Source: Neostapfia colusana
Lineage: Eukaryota; Streptophyta; Magnoliopsida; Poales; Poaceae
Assembly (NCBI GenBank): GCA_030760725.1
Contig: JASWHV010000016.1
Coordinates: 16,793,084 to 16,857,083, forward strand
Length of the DNA: 64,000 bases
Direction of reading: 5' to 3'
Positions 10,134 to 21,052 of the stretch are shown here, in pieces. A program made the translations under genes and the position numbers. The notes under the pieces were generated by a model. That model made no database searches. It was not told where the DNA came from and worked only from the letters and a program-made list of their open reading frames with translations. How positions within the stretch are numbered: the first letter of the stretch is position 1; every line of letters starts with the position of its first letter.

Positions 10134-11790
10134 AGCATTGGGAATAGCACGCATGAAAAGAGCTTATTTTTGAAAACTTCGAAGTATACGAGTGAGGAAC
10201 GTGTAGTATGCCCACATAAGGACTATTGTTAGCATAGTTACTTAAGGTGGCAAGCTAACAGTGTGTTACATTCAGTATTTCAATTCTGTAACAACGCACC
10301 TACGTCAGGTAAGAGGTAAGGTACGCCACCGCAGGTGGATCAATTGCGGTAACTCACCATACGAGTAATAGTATGGAATGGTATACCGTGGCTTGGCACG
10401 GTAGTTAATATGAGTCTTTGAACCTCTCTATGGTTCTGAGAACATATGAAAACGCTGATATCCAGCGTGCTTTAGGCAAAAGTGAGAATACCCCATCGTG
10501 TGGTAAGCAACACGATAGTATGCAACTCTTGAACGTTCAATGTTCAAAGGGTCATACACAGCGCTCGCCATGGGCGTGCCTCAACGGTCATGAGGCAGTA
10601 GGTGGTATCCGTTGGGCTGATAAAATTCCCAACCGTGACGACCCGTTCATGCTCTACTCGGGTTCCCCGTCGTGTGGTGTGAAAACGCGACCATGTACCT
10701 TGAGGCGTGACTTGACTCAAGGACGGCCCGTATGGCAATGATACGGGGCGTATGTTTTACTATGATATGGACCTGCCTGTAATGGAAAACCTTTGTGTGC
10801 ATCTTTATTGATTGTTTTTATGCAGGTACTTAACCACGCGTAGAACATCTCTTTTAGAAAACGTGTGTGAGTGATCGTTTTAGTGCCACCACTTGAGACG
10901 TATATGCCGGTGTAACGCTGGTTAGGATTTTTGATTTTGTCAGGAAACGTAGTATCGTAATATGTTATTAACTGCATGAAAAAGAAAGTTTTCAAAGAAA
11001 AGAGTAACTTTGGAGTCTAGGATTCCATTAGGGATTAATAAACTCCTATATTGAACTAAGAGTCAATTGGGAGTATAGTTTCCATCTCAAACCTTTAGTA
11101 ACAACCTCCCCTGTTTTTGGCAGAACTTTTACTGAACTTGAACAGGGCATAACTTTTGATTGGTTGAACCAATGGAAGTTAGGGATACATTTACGGAAAG
11201 GTTTTGAAGTCTTCTACAACTTTTCTGTAGAACTCCAGAACATAATCTCCCTCCAAGTGCCAGAAAAATCTCAGAGGAGTGTTAACTGTCCAAAACAGAG
11301 CAGACCAAAAATACTCTCTGGAATTTCTGTATTTCGACCATAACTTCTTGTAGAAAAATATCTAGGGGTCATGTGAGACACCGTTGGAAAGTTTGTGATA
11401 TGTGCTACGACTTTGTAGTTCAAAGTTTCTCCTGATCTGGAGTCTAATTTTATGAAATCTTGCGGACAAAACAGACACTTTCAGAGGAGGTGCTGTCAAA
11501 ATTGTTCCAGATTTCTGTCAACTTTGAAATATTATAACTCCTGATCCAGAACTGATATGAAGTCAAATAAATACTCGTTGGAAAGATATTGAAGTTATTA
11601 ATAACTTTTATATTCAACTTGAGACATGAAACTGCCATTTTCATAATCAAATTCTGGGATTAATGTCAAATGGTCAATCTGAACAGAGCATTGTTCATTG
11701 CCCATGTAACTTGAGACTTGTTATGGACATGAAGATTTTTATACTTCTCTAAGTTCCATGACATAGTCATTAGTTATCTTTCATTATTCC
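10134..11790 (+). other. Element C leader, with no gag coding
   Basis: The segment around 10590-10740 is clearly homologous to the leader of E (reverse complement of roughly 50470-50620) and of D (55007-55906), so it is genuine untranslated leader. The part from about 11050 resembles the stretch that in D and E lies just upstream of gag. No capsid domain, zinc knuckle or credible frame is present before protease sequence begins near 11800. The short frames at 10418-10741 and on the opposite strand have no recognisable product. Confidence 0.7.
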
Positions 11791-12360
11791 TTGTTGTTAG
11801 TTGGAAATTTGACAAACTTGACCCAGCAAAGCAGCAGACATTTGTCATCTCAAGCTGCAAAGAAATTCCATGGTCGGTCAAGGAGAACAGCATTGAAAGT
11901 GGGAAATGTAAACTATATGGCAGTTGAAGATGTTCCCGTAGGAGAACCCGTGTTGGCGGGCATGTTCAGCCTACGTGAAAGCCCATGCTCATGTTGTTCG
12001 ACTCTGGTGCTACACTTGATTTTATCAGCAAAGATTATGTAGTTAAGCACCAAGTACCATCAACCACCTTGGCCGCATCTTATTAGATTAATTCACCGGG
12101 AGGTAGTAGGACAGCGGGCACAATTGTTGCTCGAGCGCCTATGTGTTTGGATGGGCGGATATATCCTACTACTCTTATCATCCTGGAAGGCTTGCGGATT
12201 GATATAATCTTGGGAGTGGCTTGGTTAACGCATCACCAAGCTATCTTTGATATTAGTTCTCGAACGGTGCAGCTAAATTCAAAGAAGCACGGGCAACACA
12301 CGTTGATTCTGAGAAATGTTGCAACGGAAGTCACTGCTGTCCACACCGTTGAATCTAAGA
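11791..12360 (+). pseudogene. pol: Element C: gag/protease linker and aspartic protease, broken
   Basis: The frame beginning at 11791 carries only the linker that in relatives follows the zinc knuckle (VEDVPVGEPVLAGMFSL). A frameshift near 11975 moves into the protease frame, where LFDSGATLDF marks the catalytic D-S-G-A motif (about 11995-12025). A TAG at 12084-12086 interrupts it. The frame resumes with APMCLDGRIYPTTLIILEG and IDIILGVAWLTHHQAIFD, the flap and second conserved block of retropepsins. The protease would have cleaved the Gag-Pol polyprotein in the particle. With a frameshift and a stop inside it, it cannot be made. Confidence 0.8.
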
Positions 12361-13800
12361 AACTGGATGACATTCCAGTGGTCCGGGAATATCTGGACGT
12401 GTTTCCCGATGATCTACCGGGCATGCCGCCTGATCGTGAAGTGGAGTTCAAAATTGAACTAGCACCGGGAACCACACCCATATCTCGGAGGCCGTATAAA
12501 ATGGCACCGAAGGAACTCATGGAGCTGAAGGAGCAGCTTAATGATTTGTTAAGCAAAGGCTTCATTCGACCCAGTTGATCACCATGGGGATGCTCCGTGC
12601 TGTTCATCAAGAAAAAGGACGAGACTCTGAGGTTATGTGTGGACTATCATCCCCTAAATGCCGTAACGATCAAGAACAAGTATCCACTACCACGTATCGA
12701 TATGCTTTTCGATCAACTAGTGGGTGCTAAGTTTTTCTCAAAGATGGATCTTCGGTCCGGATATCACCAGACAAAAATCCAGGCGGAAGACATACCCAAG
12801 ACGGCATTCTCGACGAGATACGGGTTATATGAGTATCTCGTCATGTCATTCGGACTCACTAATGCTCCGGCTCATTTTATGTACTTGATGAATTCAGTGT
12901 TCATGCCGGAGTTGGACAAGTTCGTCGTGGTCTTCATCGACGATATCTTGGTATATTCTAAGTCGGAAGAAGAACATGCCGAACATCTTCATATTGTGCT
13001 CCAACGCCTACGGGATCACAAACTGTATGCAAAATTCAGCAAGTGTGAGTTATGGATCAACCAAGTGCCATTTCTTGGGCACATTATTTCTGCGGAGGGC
13101 ATCGCAGTTGATCCGAGCAAGATCATCCAAGTGCTGAATTGGAGTTCACCAAAGTCAGTCCCGTAGTTTTCTCGGTTTAGCGGGGTACTACCGGAGATTC
13201 ATTCCGAATTTCTCCAAGGTATCTAAACCGATGACGGAACTTCTGAAGAAAGGCAACAAATATGTGTGGAGTGAAGCATGTGAGGAGGCATTCAAAGCGT
13301 TGGTAAAGCACCTAACAACAGCCCCCGTGTTGGCGCAGCCCGATACGACTAAAGCTTTTGATGTATACTGCGATGCATCCGGCATCGGCCTTGGCTGCGT
13401 GCTTATGCAAGAAGGGCGAGTGGTCGCATACGGATCCAGGCAGCTTCAGAATCATGAGCAGAATTATCCGACACATGATCTCGAGCTAGTTACTGTGGTT
13501 CTTGCTCTAAAGATATGGAGGCACTATTTGCTTGGAAACTTAGTCCACCTCTACACCGACCATAAGAGTTTAAAGTACATCTTCACACAAAAGGAATTAA
13601 ATATGAGGTAGCGAAGATGGTTAGAGTTGATTAAAGATTATGAGATAGAGATTCATTACCATCCTGGAAAAGCGAATGTGGTTTCCGATGCACTTAGTCA
13701 GAAATCACATATTCATAACCTAACCATGGCTGCAATGGAAGAAGTAGAACCGAGCCTGCGCTTGGTTCCTTATGGGTCGCTATTTAATCTTGCCCTCATT
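12361..13800 (+). pseudogene. pol: Element C: reverse transcriptase and RNase H, broken
   Basis: The domain opens with VVREYLDVFPDDLPGMPPDR, then GTTPISRRPYKMAP, LCVDYHPLNAVTIKNKYPLP and FSKMDLRSGYHQ. The catalytic block FIDDILVYS is intact near 12935-12960, so the two active-site aspartates are kept. A TGA at 12576-12578 replaces a serine codon upstream. A frameshift near 13165 lies before the thumb (FLGLAGYYRRFIPNFSK). RNase H follows (TKAFDVYCDASGIGLGCVLMQ, HDLELVTVVLALK, YTDHKSLKYIFTQ), with a TAG at 13609-13611 in place of Gln. The gene is clearly dead but retains most catalytic residues. Confidence 0.85.
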
Positions 13801-15240
13801 CCTACAATTCGTGATGAAATTGTAGAGGCTCAAAAGAAAGATAGGGGCATGGCCCATATCCGGAAGAGAATAGACAAAGTAGAAGCTAAGTGCTTCTGGA
13901 AAGATGAAAATGGTACGCTATGGTTCAAGGACCGTATAGTCGTACCGAGGGACATGAAGCTTCGTAAGAAAATATTAGACGAAGCTCATCTATCAAAATT
14001 CCATTCATCCAGGAAGCAACAAGATGTACCAAGATTTGACAAACAAGTTTTGGTGGACACGGATGAAGCGGGAAATAGCTAAATACATATCCGAGTGCGA
14101 TACGTGTCGAAGGGTGAAAGCAGATCACATGAAAAAACCGGGGTTGCTGCAGCCCCTTCATATTCTGGCATGGAAGTGGGAAGATGTGAGTATGGATTTT
14201 ATTGTCGGGTTACCACTCACATCTCGGAAGCATGATTCAGTTTGGGTAATTGTTGACCGATTAACCAAGTCAGCACACTTCATACCGGTGAATGTGAGAT
14301 TCAACGCCAAGAAATATGCGGAGTTATACATTGAATGAATCTTATGTTAGCATGGAGTTCTAAGAACAATAGTATCAGATTGTGGTGCACTATTCGTTTC
14401 TCGTTTCTGGGAACAGCTGCACGCATCTTTGGGAACCAAATTGCTTAGAAGCTCCGCATATCACCCTCAAACTGATGGACAAACCGAGAGGGTGAATCAA
14501 GTCTTGGAAGATATGTTGAGAGTGTGTGCCATCCACCACGGTAAGAACTGGGATGCTTATCTACCATTGGTGGAATTCTCGTACAATAACAGCTATCAAA
14601 CGAGCATCAAGATGCCACCGTATGAGGCTCTCTACGGCCAGAGATGTCGCACGACGTTGAATTGGTGCGAATCCGGTGAAAGAGTGACATTCAGGATTGA
14701 CCTTGTCAATGACGCCGAAGAACGAGTTCGGGTCATACAGGCAAATTTAAAAGCGGCTCAATCTCGACAGAAGAGCTATGCAGACCAGCGGCGTCGACCG
14801 TTGAACTTCAACGTCGCAGAGTACGTATATCTCCGCGTATCTCCAATGGAGTTCACCGATTCGGTGTAAAAGGGAAGCTCGCTCCCTGGTTTATTGGTCC
14901 ATTTGCTATCACGGAGAAATGTGGACCCGTAGCCTACCGGCTTGAGCTACCGACAAATCTCGCTGGTGTGCATGATATATTTCACGTCTCTCAGCTTCAA
15001 AAATGTCTCAAGAATACCACTGATGTCCGCAATGAAGATCCCGAGACATTGCAACCAGATCTCTCCTATACCGAGCATCCAATCCGGATTATCGATGAAA
15101 AGTCTCGTTCGACAAGGAATCGGATGCTCCAATTCTATAAGGTATTATGGAGAAATCATACCGCGGAGGAGGCGACATGGGAGAGTGAAGAATACCTCCG
15201 TTCGAACTACCCGGACTTGTTGTCCACTCATATAAGGTAA
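13801..15240 (+). pseudogene. pol: Element C: integrase and chromodomain, broken
   Basis: The zinc-binding domain begins at DEAHLSKFHSS and is cut by a frameshift near 14010. It resumes as KFWWTRMKREIAKYISECDT with C..C (ECDTCRRVKADHMKK). The core keeps the first Asp (VSMDFIVGLP) and the second (VSDCGALF). Two stops (14336-14338 and the TAG about 10 bases on) lie between them. The Glu region (PQTDGQTERVNQVLEDML) follows. A last frameshift near 14865 precedes the GPFAITEKCGPVAYRLELP segment. The chromodomain ends the protein (IRIIDEKSRSTRNRMLQFYK, then WRNHTAEEATWESEEYL). The integrase would have joined element DNA to the genome, and the chromodomain suggests targeting to heterochromatin. Confidence 0.85.
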
Positions 15241-15272
15241 TTCCTTCTCTACCGCTTCGTCTTATATTTATG

Positions 15273-15308
15273 AATCTCGGGACGAGATTCTTTTTAAGGG
15301 GGGAGGGA
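15273..15308 (+). promoter_or_regulatory. Hairpin and polypurine tract of element C
   Basis: AATCTCGGGACGAGATT (15273-15289), then AAGGGGGGAGGGA (15296-15308), directly before the 3' LTR. Confidence 0.9.
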
Positions 15309-18300
15309 TGTGAAATCCCAAAACTCAAGCAAGTGGAGCTACAAGTCACACCGAGAAAACGAGAGGAAATTTAAACTTTTGAATTTAACAGTGTGAGCTC
15401 CAAGTCTAAACTTGAACTTGCAAAAATTCCCGAACACGGAGATCTAAAGTTATCATTTGGTTCTCCACACATCCAATAATAGCCCGGCAAATTTTCAGAG
15501 CATTTGAAAAGGATTTTCTATTTGTTGGAATTTAAACAGGAGAAAATTTGAATTTGAATTTAAATCTCAGTTTCAAATTAAGACTTCACCGAAATTCAAA
15601 ATAAAGTGCACCGTTGTGTTGCTCACATTTCTTTTGGCCTACCCTCCGAGTTTGATCAAATTTGGAGCTCGTTTGCTATTTTAAACGGAAATTGGGGAAT
15701 AAGGGGGAGAGGTGGACCCCATCTGTCAGCTACACAGGGAGTGAACCGACTCTGTCTTTCCTCCCCCGCTCCAGCTCCCAAAAGCACACCTGCAGGGACT
15801 TCAGGGATAAGTTTTGGGCGCCACCTCCTGCTTTGATTGCTTCTCTACTTGGTCTGATCTTTCCCACAGTGAGTGCAACAAAGCTTCTTCGCTTCCTCCT
15901 CGGTCTGCTGCGCTCCCGTGAGTTTTGCTCCCGAGAACAACACAGCAGCCGCTCTGTTCTTCTCCCTGTCACACAGCCACCACCAGAGCCCGATTGCTCG
16001 AGCCCCCAACCGCAAAGATCTGCGCCCAAGGGTGCTCTAGCCGGCCAGCAACTTTCCCCCACGGCCCCGAGCTCGTTAGCACCAGAAATCAGCAAAGAAT
16101 CTGCAGCTCTCGGGTAAACGCTGAAAAACCGGAACTGATCACCTTGGGCAGCCCAAACCAGAAGTGATCACGCCCAAGCAAGCCACCTCATCGGTGCACC
16201 TACAAGACTAGTTGCTCACCTCCGATGATCAGCCCTAGCCATTGATCACAGAGGGAGAATTTCAAGTTTTTCTCCCGGGCGGCCGAAACTGACCTTGAGG
16301 TAAGGAATTGCAAAATTCGTCCTCAATTCATGTTGGTTTTGTTTCAAACTCCGCACACAAGTTCTTAACTGCTTAGCACACCTCCTCCATCGATTTTACA
16401 CCGAGAAATTGAGTGTAGAGTGAGGAATTCGAGTTCTTTTTGAGAGTATACCGCTTGACCATATCGGGCGCACGGTGCCGATAGGTTTGGAGCTCTCCCA
16501 GGCTTGTTTAGACCTCATGTCGGTCTTCTACACGATTCCCTGGTGCTTTAGAGCCCAAGAACCGACCATTTGGTGGAGAATTCACCGTGCACGACCTCGC
16601 CGGAGCCCTAGGGTTTGCTGTTGCCGGTGTGCCCTATTTCCGGCGAGTTTCAGCCGCCGGCGACCTCACCAACGTGTTCAGCGTGGGGGAAAATGGTGGG
16701 GGCGGCCAGCAGGGGGTCCGGAGGTGGCTGGGAGGTGCCTTTCCGGCGACCTCGCCAGAGGGCGCCGCCACTGCTCTGTTTGGCGCGATTCTGGAGGTTA
16801 GGGATGACGAGTGGGACCCACTGTCGGCATTTAAACATTTTCCAGATTTTCCCAATTCAGTTCAAACTTTGGAGAGCCATAACTTTGTGTAGTAGTGTCC
16901 AAAAATTTTGAAACAATTTTTTTTGGATTCCTCTCAAATAGTACTATCCAGGGATGCAGCCCAATGTTTATGGAAATCCCTGGATTTGGCTCATTAATTC
17001 ATGTAAGGAAAATCTTGTATGAATTTTTACCGGAGTTCTGTTAATTGGAAAATTCCCAAATTTGGGAAGGACATTCTTCCAATAATCCTTGAACTCCAGT
17101 AAACTTTTCAGAGGCATTGGACTCCATTTGCTTGGCCAAATGTTGTTTGAATCCTCTATGTCCCTGAAAAATGGGAAAAATAAACAGAGACATTTTCAGA
17201 CTTTTAACCAAGTTTGGAAAATTCATATTTCTGTGTAGGAAGATCCAAAAATGGTGAAACTAAGTCCTATGGACTCATGAGACTCTCAAGTTTCTGAAAA
17301 ACCAAATTTGGAGCATGACAAGACACTATAATTGCCATAGGATTTCAGAGAAGCCAAATAGTAAGAAAATTCCCTAGGCCACATCTTCCATAAACTTTGT
17401 CTGAAATTTTGCAAGCCATACCTCTGTATGATCTATGGTCCAATAAAAAATTTCATAGCAAATTGAATCATCTTCTCCAGTTTTCTGCTAGTTCTTTCCA
17501 CTACCTTTCTTATGTCCATTATAAATAGATCTTTGCATTTTCTTCAACAAACATCCACTGCCCACCTAAAGATATCCTCTGTTTTTGTCCATAACAGAGA
17601 TTTTCACTCACCTTAGAGTTGGTCTAAACCATTCTTATTTCCTAAAACACTTTTGATTTATGATGTCTTTACTTGCAACATAAAACTGTGCATATTCACA
17701 TCGGTAGGGAAAACGATGAAGGAGCTCGACGAGGAACTTGACTCGGAGCAGCAAGTTGAGGCTTAACTCATCGCCAAGCTACTGACTTAAAAGTAGAACT
17801 AAACCTGCAGCAACATAAGGCAAGCCCCGGTTTGCATTAACAACTTTTTAGTTATATTTTTCTTTGTATCACTTTTATGGGTTTAGTATGTATTGTGCAT
17901 TAGGTCAAGGTGATTGATACTCCAAATGCATGACCCACAAACCCTTGGAGTTAAAGGGTAGAATAGGTTACCTTCGCGTAGCTTCGGCTAGGCTTAAGTT
18001 GTATAGGATCCGGTACAAGTCGGGTAGTTGGAAGCTACTCGCGAGTTTAGGATGTTGGTTCAGCGGGGTATGATTCTAGAGAATGCAAGTTCTGCAATGG
18101 AAAATGAGACCGAGCATAGAGTAGGAGCAGCAGGACGTTGGGCCTGTGTGGCTGTAGCTCTGTTTGTGTCAGTTAAGGACCGATGCGTATGCCGCCCTGC
18201 TGAGCAAGTTTGAACAGTACCGGATGCATATCGGATATATGGGACCTGATAAACTGATGTAACTCGGGTACTCTCGTGTCGAAACTTATACGGCCATCCT

Positions 18301-19245
18301 ATGGGGGTTGGTGTCAGAGGTGTAAACCCGCTAGAGGAGCAACTTCAACGTGTTCCGGGTAGTGGCCCTTCTGATGGGTTGGCGGAACTGGTTCGGCATT
18401 GGAGTGACGGGAGAAAGGTTGCTGTATACAACGTAAGAAAGAGCTCGCGTGAGTCTTTCGAGGCAGGTGTATGTGTCGTGTATTCCGGGTGTGTCCTGAT
18501 TGCAATCACCGTCCCTCGTGGTTATATGAGTACCACTTGTTCACTGTATTGTGACGTAGTAACAACTTCCAGATGAAGTGAAATGAATCATTGCTGTCGT
18601 GAAGTTCTTAAGTTTATTGTATTGCAAACCATGTATGTTATAGTGTAGTGCTCACTAAGTTTATCTTCCACTTTAGGCGTCACCATGTCGGAGGAAAGCG
18701 TTTCTTGTTTGATTGTGGACTTCCGATGTGAGGGCTGCCTAAGGCATAATAATCTGCTGCTATAAACCTGAAAGTAAGGATCAACATTTAGGCGTGTCGT
18801 TGATGCATCATATTTTTCCTATGTTAGTAATCTCTGCATGTAGAGTTTTATGGTTAGGAGTGTCGGTTAAGTATTGCTGAGCCGACGTGCTCACGGTTGC
18901 ATTATTAGTGTTTTGCAGGTTATAAAATTTTCTATGAAGATGGTTGTTCGGTGAGCCATCATAGACTCACCGGAGACCCTGCCGCTGCACTCATCTTTGT
19001 GGAAGCTAGTAAGAAGCGTCCGCGGGCTGGGCGTCTTCTCTTTTGCATAGTTAGGACCGAGAGTAGGCGTGTGTATATTACGCTGCGTGTACCTTCGTGG
19101 TACATTATTTTGTAAATGACACTATCTTGAGAAATAAAATACTTTGTACTTTATGGTTCTTTTCGTGTTTGCTGTTGGGTGCCGCATCGCACGGCACGAT
19201 CCAATGTGTATCCTGGAGTGTGGATCCCGGAAGGGGCTCCCCACA
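15309..19245 (+). repeat. Element C 3' LTR
   Basis: 3,937 bp, colinear with 6187-10117 with scattered substitutions and small indels. It keeps the TATA box (17520-17527) and the hairpin (18022-18040, GGGTAGTTGGAAGCTACTC). Confidence 0.92.
17520..17527 (+). promoter_or_regulatory. TATA box of the element C 3' LTR
   Basis: TATAAATA, the copy of the one at 8399. It could read out into the flanking B LTR. Confidence 0.5.
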
Positions 19246-19250
19246 AACCA
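19246..19250. repeat. Target-site duplication of element C, right copy
   Basis: AACCA, identical to 6182-6186. Confidence 0.9.
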
Positions 19251-20828
19251 TTGAGTGAACCCTCTGTTCTTCGAGTTTTCAAATGTTCCCTGATTTTTAA
19301 CCTAGGGCGCACAGTGACATACTACTTAGAGCCTTTCCCGAGCTCATTTGCGTCCACGATGATCTTCCCTAGGGTACACTGATACTGTAGGACCCTTTGC
19401 TCGAGCTTTTGGGGTGTGAGGTCGGCCGACATAGCCGAAGTTCTTCCGAAGCCGCCGCACGTCGCTGGCCATGTTCCGGTCATCCTCGTGTCGACCTAAG
19501 GGAAGAAGCTTGTTCCCCGTGTGGGATTATGCAGAGACGGCGAGTATCAGGAAGTTTGGCGCCCTGCACAGCCCTCCGGCGAACACTCCGGCGAGGGGGC
19601 ACGGCGGTCGAGCGCCGGAGCGCGAGATTGAAGACAACCCGCGGGCCCCGCGTGTCAGCCACTGTTTCTCGGGCGCCGGATTCTCTGTGACACGGGATCG
19701 AATTGTGGCTACGCGAGTTTAATTCCGTAGCCCCGTGACATTGCTCCTGGAGGTGACACGTCGCTTGTGGACCCCGCAGTCAGACATTTAAACATTTCGG
19801 GGTTTTCCAAATTTCCAGATTTTCCCCAAACTTCAAACACACATAACTTTTGCTAGTATTGTCCAAATCGAGTGAACCAAAATTTGTTGGATTTATCTCT
19901 CTGATTAATTTCTAGCAAAACACGTTTCACTGCATGAAACCCATTATTTCTCCAGAATTAATTCTCCAAAATTTAAATTGTTGGGAATTTTAACTGGAGA
20001 TTACTTTGGTAGAAAATTCTGAAATTTGTCCAGGATGTTTGTTTAAATATCCTTTAGTCACATTAGAAATTTCAGATCCATCCGAGCTGATTAAGTCCAC
20101 TTAATTATGAAGTTAAGTGAACCACCCCTGTGAAAATAAAAAAAAATGTACAGAAACATTTTTCAGAATTTTCTCAAATTTAATTAGCTCATATCTGTTT
20201 CTAGGATTCCCCAAATTAGATGAAACCAATTCCATTAGAATCATCTGAAACTCTAGTTTCCAAAAAGTAATGGCTTGCTCCATGAAAATCCCTAGAAAAC
20301 TATCGAAGCTCTAATTATGTCCAAATACAAATTTATTTGTGCAGGGCCCAAATGAGCTTTGCTTCAAATGAAATTTGGCCAAGTCTCTGTTTAGATTGTC
20401 ACCAAGCCACAGTAAAAATTTCAGAGTCAAAAGGGTTCTATAGCTTGAGTTTTTGTCTTTCACTCTTCACTTCTACACAATTGCATTTGAATTTGACATG
20501 CATTTGTATTTTCATTTCGTGTAGTCGCTTAAGTCGAGGAAGAACCGGAGATACTAGATTGTATCCCTCCGGAAGAGATTTAATCGACGACCATCAGGAA
20601 GACAAGCTCCAGTTTGCATTAACCTGTTTATAAAGTCTGATATTTTGATCACTTACCTTATGCTTTTTCTACTATGTGCATTAGAGTCTTGTTTGGAAAC
20701 CCAATTGCATAGTGAAGAGAACCAGGGGTTTTGGGTTAGGATTTGAACCTCGAGTAGCCACTGCAATGCTTAAATATGTATAGCTTATTGACGAGTAGTT
20801 GGAACTACTCGCGAGAATAGGCTTAGAG
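19251..20828 (+). repeat. Element B 3' LTR, second part
   Basis: Continuation of 4896-6186 after element C. Blocks such as GGGCGCACAGTG, ATTTAAACATTT and CCAGATTTTCCCC occur in the same order as in the C LTR, and the hairpin GAGTAGTTGGAACTACTC lies at 20793-20810. By comparison with C, roughly 1.2 kb of LTR should follow, but the CACTA terminus starts at 20829. Small GC-rich open frames at 19397-19722 show no domain. Confidence 0.75.
20793..20810 (+). other. Conserved LTR hairpin, element B
   Basis: GAGTAGTTGGAACTACTC: a perfect 6-bp stem (GAGTAG/CTACTC) with loop TTGGAA, followed by GCGAG. Confidence 0.6.
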
Positions 20829-21052
20829 CACTACAGGAATCGAGATAATAGACGACGGCCAGAAACTGTCGTCTATAAGGCCCAAAACGTCGTCTATAGC
20901 TTATTGACGATGGTATACGCTTATAGACGACGGTTTACGGCCGTCTACGTTTTTTTGTCATCTATAACATTATTGACGACGGTAACCGTCATCCATAAAC
21001 TTTTTGACGACGACCGGAACTAGCTGTTGTTGATAAGTGACTTCCTCCACAG
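20829..21052 (+). mobile_element. One terminus of a CACTA (En/Spm) transposon
   Basis: It begins CACTACAGGAAT, the hallmark CACTA end. Behind it are many copies of GACGACGG/TATAGACGAC and their reverse complements (GTCGTCTATA), the subterminal array that binds transposase in this superfamily. It is cut at 21053 by the end of LTR D, so D most likely inserted into the CACTA element. The other terminus and the 3-bp duplication are not in the window. Confidence 0.85.

Larger units (their letters stand above)
6187..19245 (+). mobile_element. Element C: structurally complete long-LTR chromovirus, 13.06 kb, gag missing
   Basis: Two nearly equal LTRs (3,931 and 3,937 bp) begin TGTGAAATCCC and end GGATCC(T/C)GGAAGGGG(T/C)TCCCCACA. 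The 5-bp target duplication AACCA lies at 6182-6186 and 19246-19250. A tRNA-Met-type primer site follows the 5' LTR and a polypurine tract precedes the 3' LTR. The 5.2 kb internal region encodes protease, reverse transcriptase, RNase H, integrase and chromodomain in damaged form, but I find no capsid or zinc-knuckle region. The first 125 bp of the two LTRs differ at about four sites by eye, so the insertion is not recent. The order of parts, very long LTRs, primer type and chromodomain fit the Tekay/Del lineage. The element sits inside the LTR of B. Confidence 0.93.
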
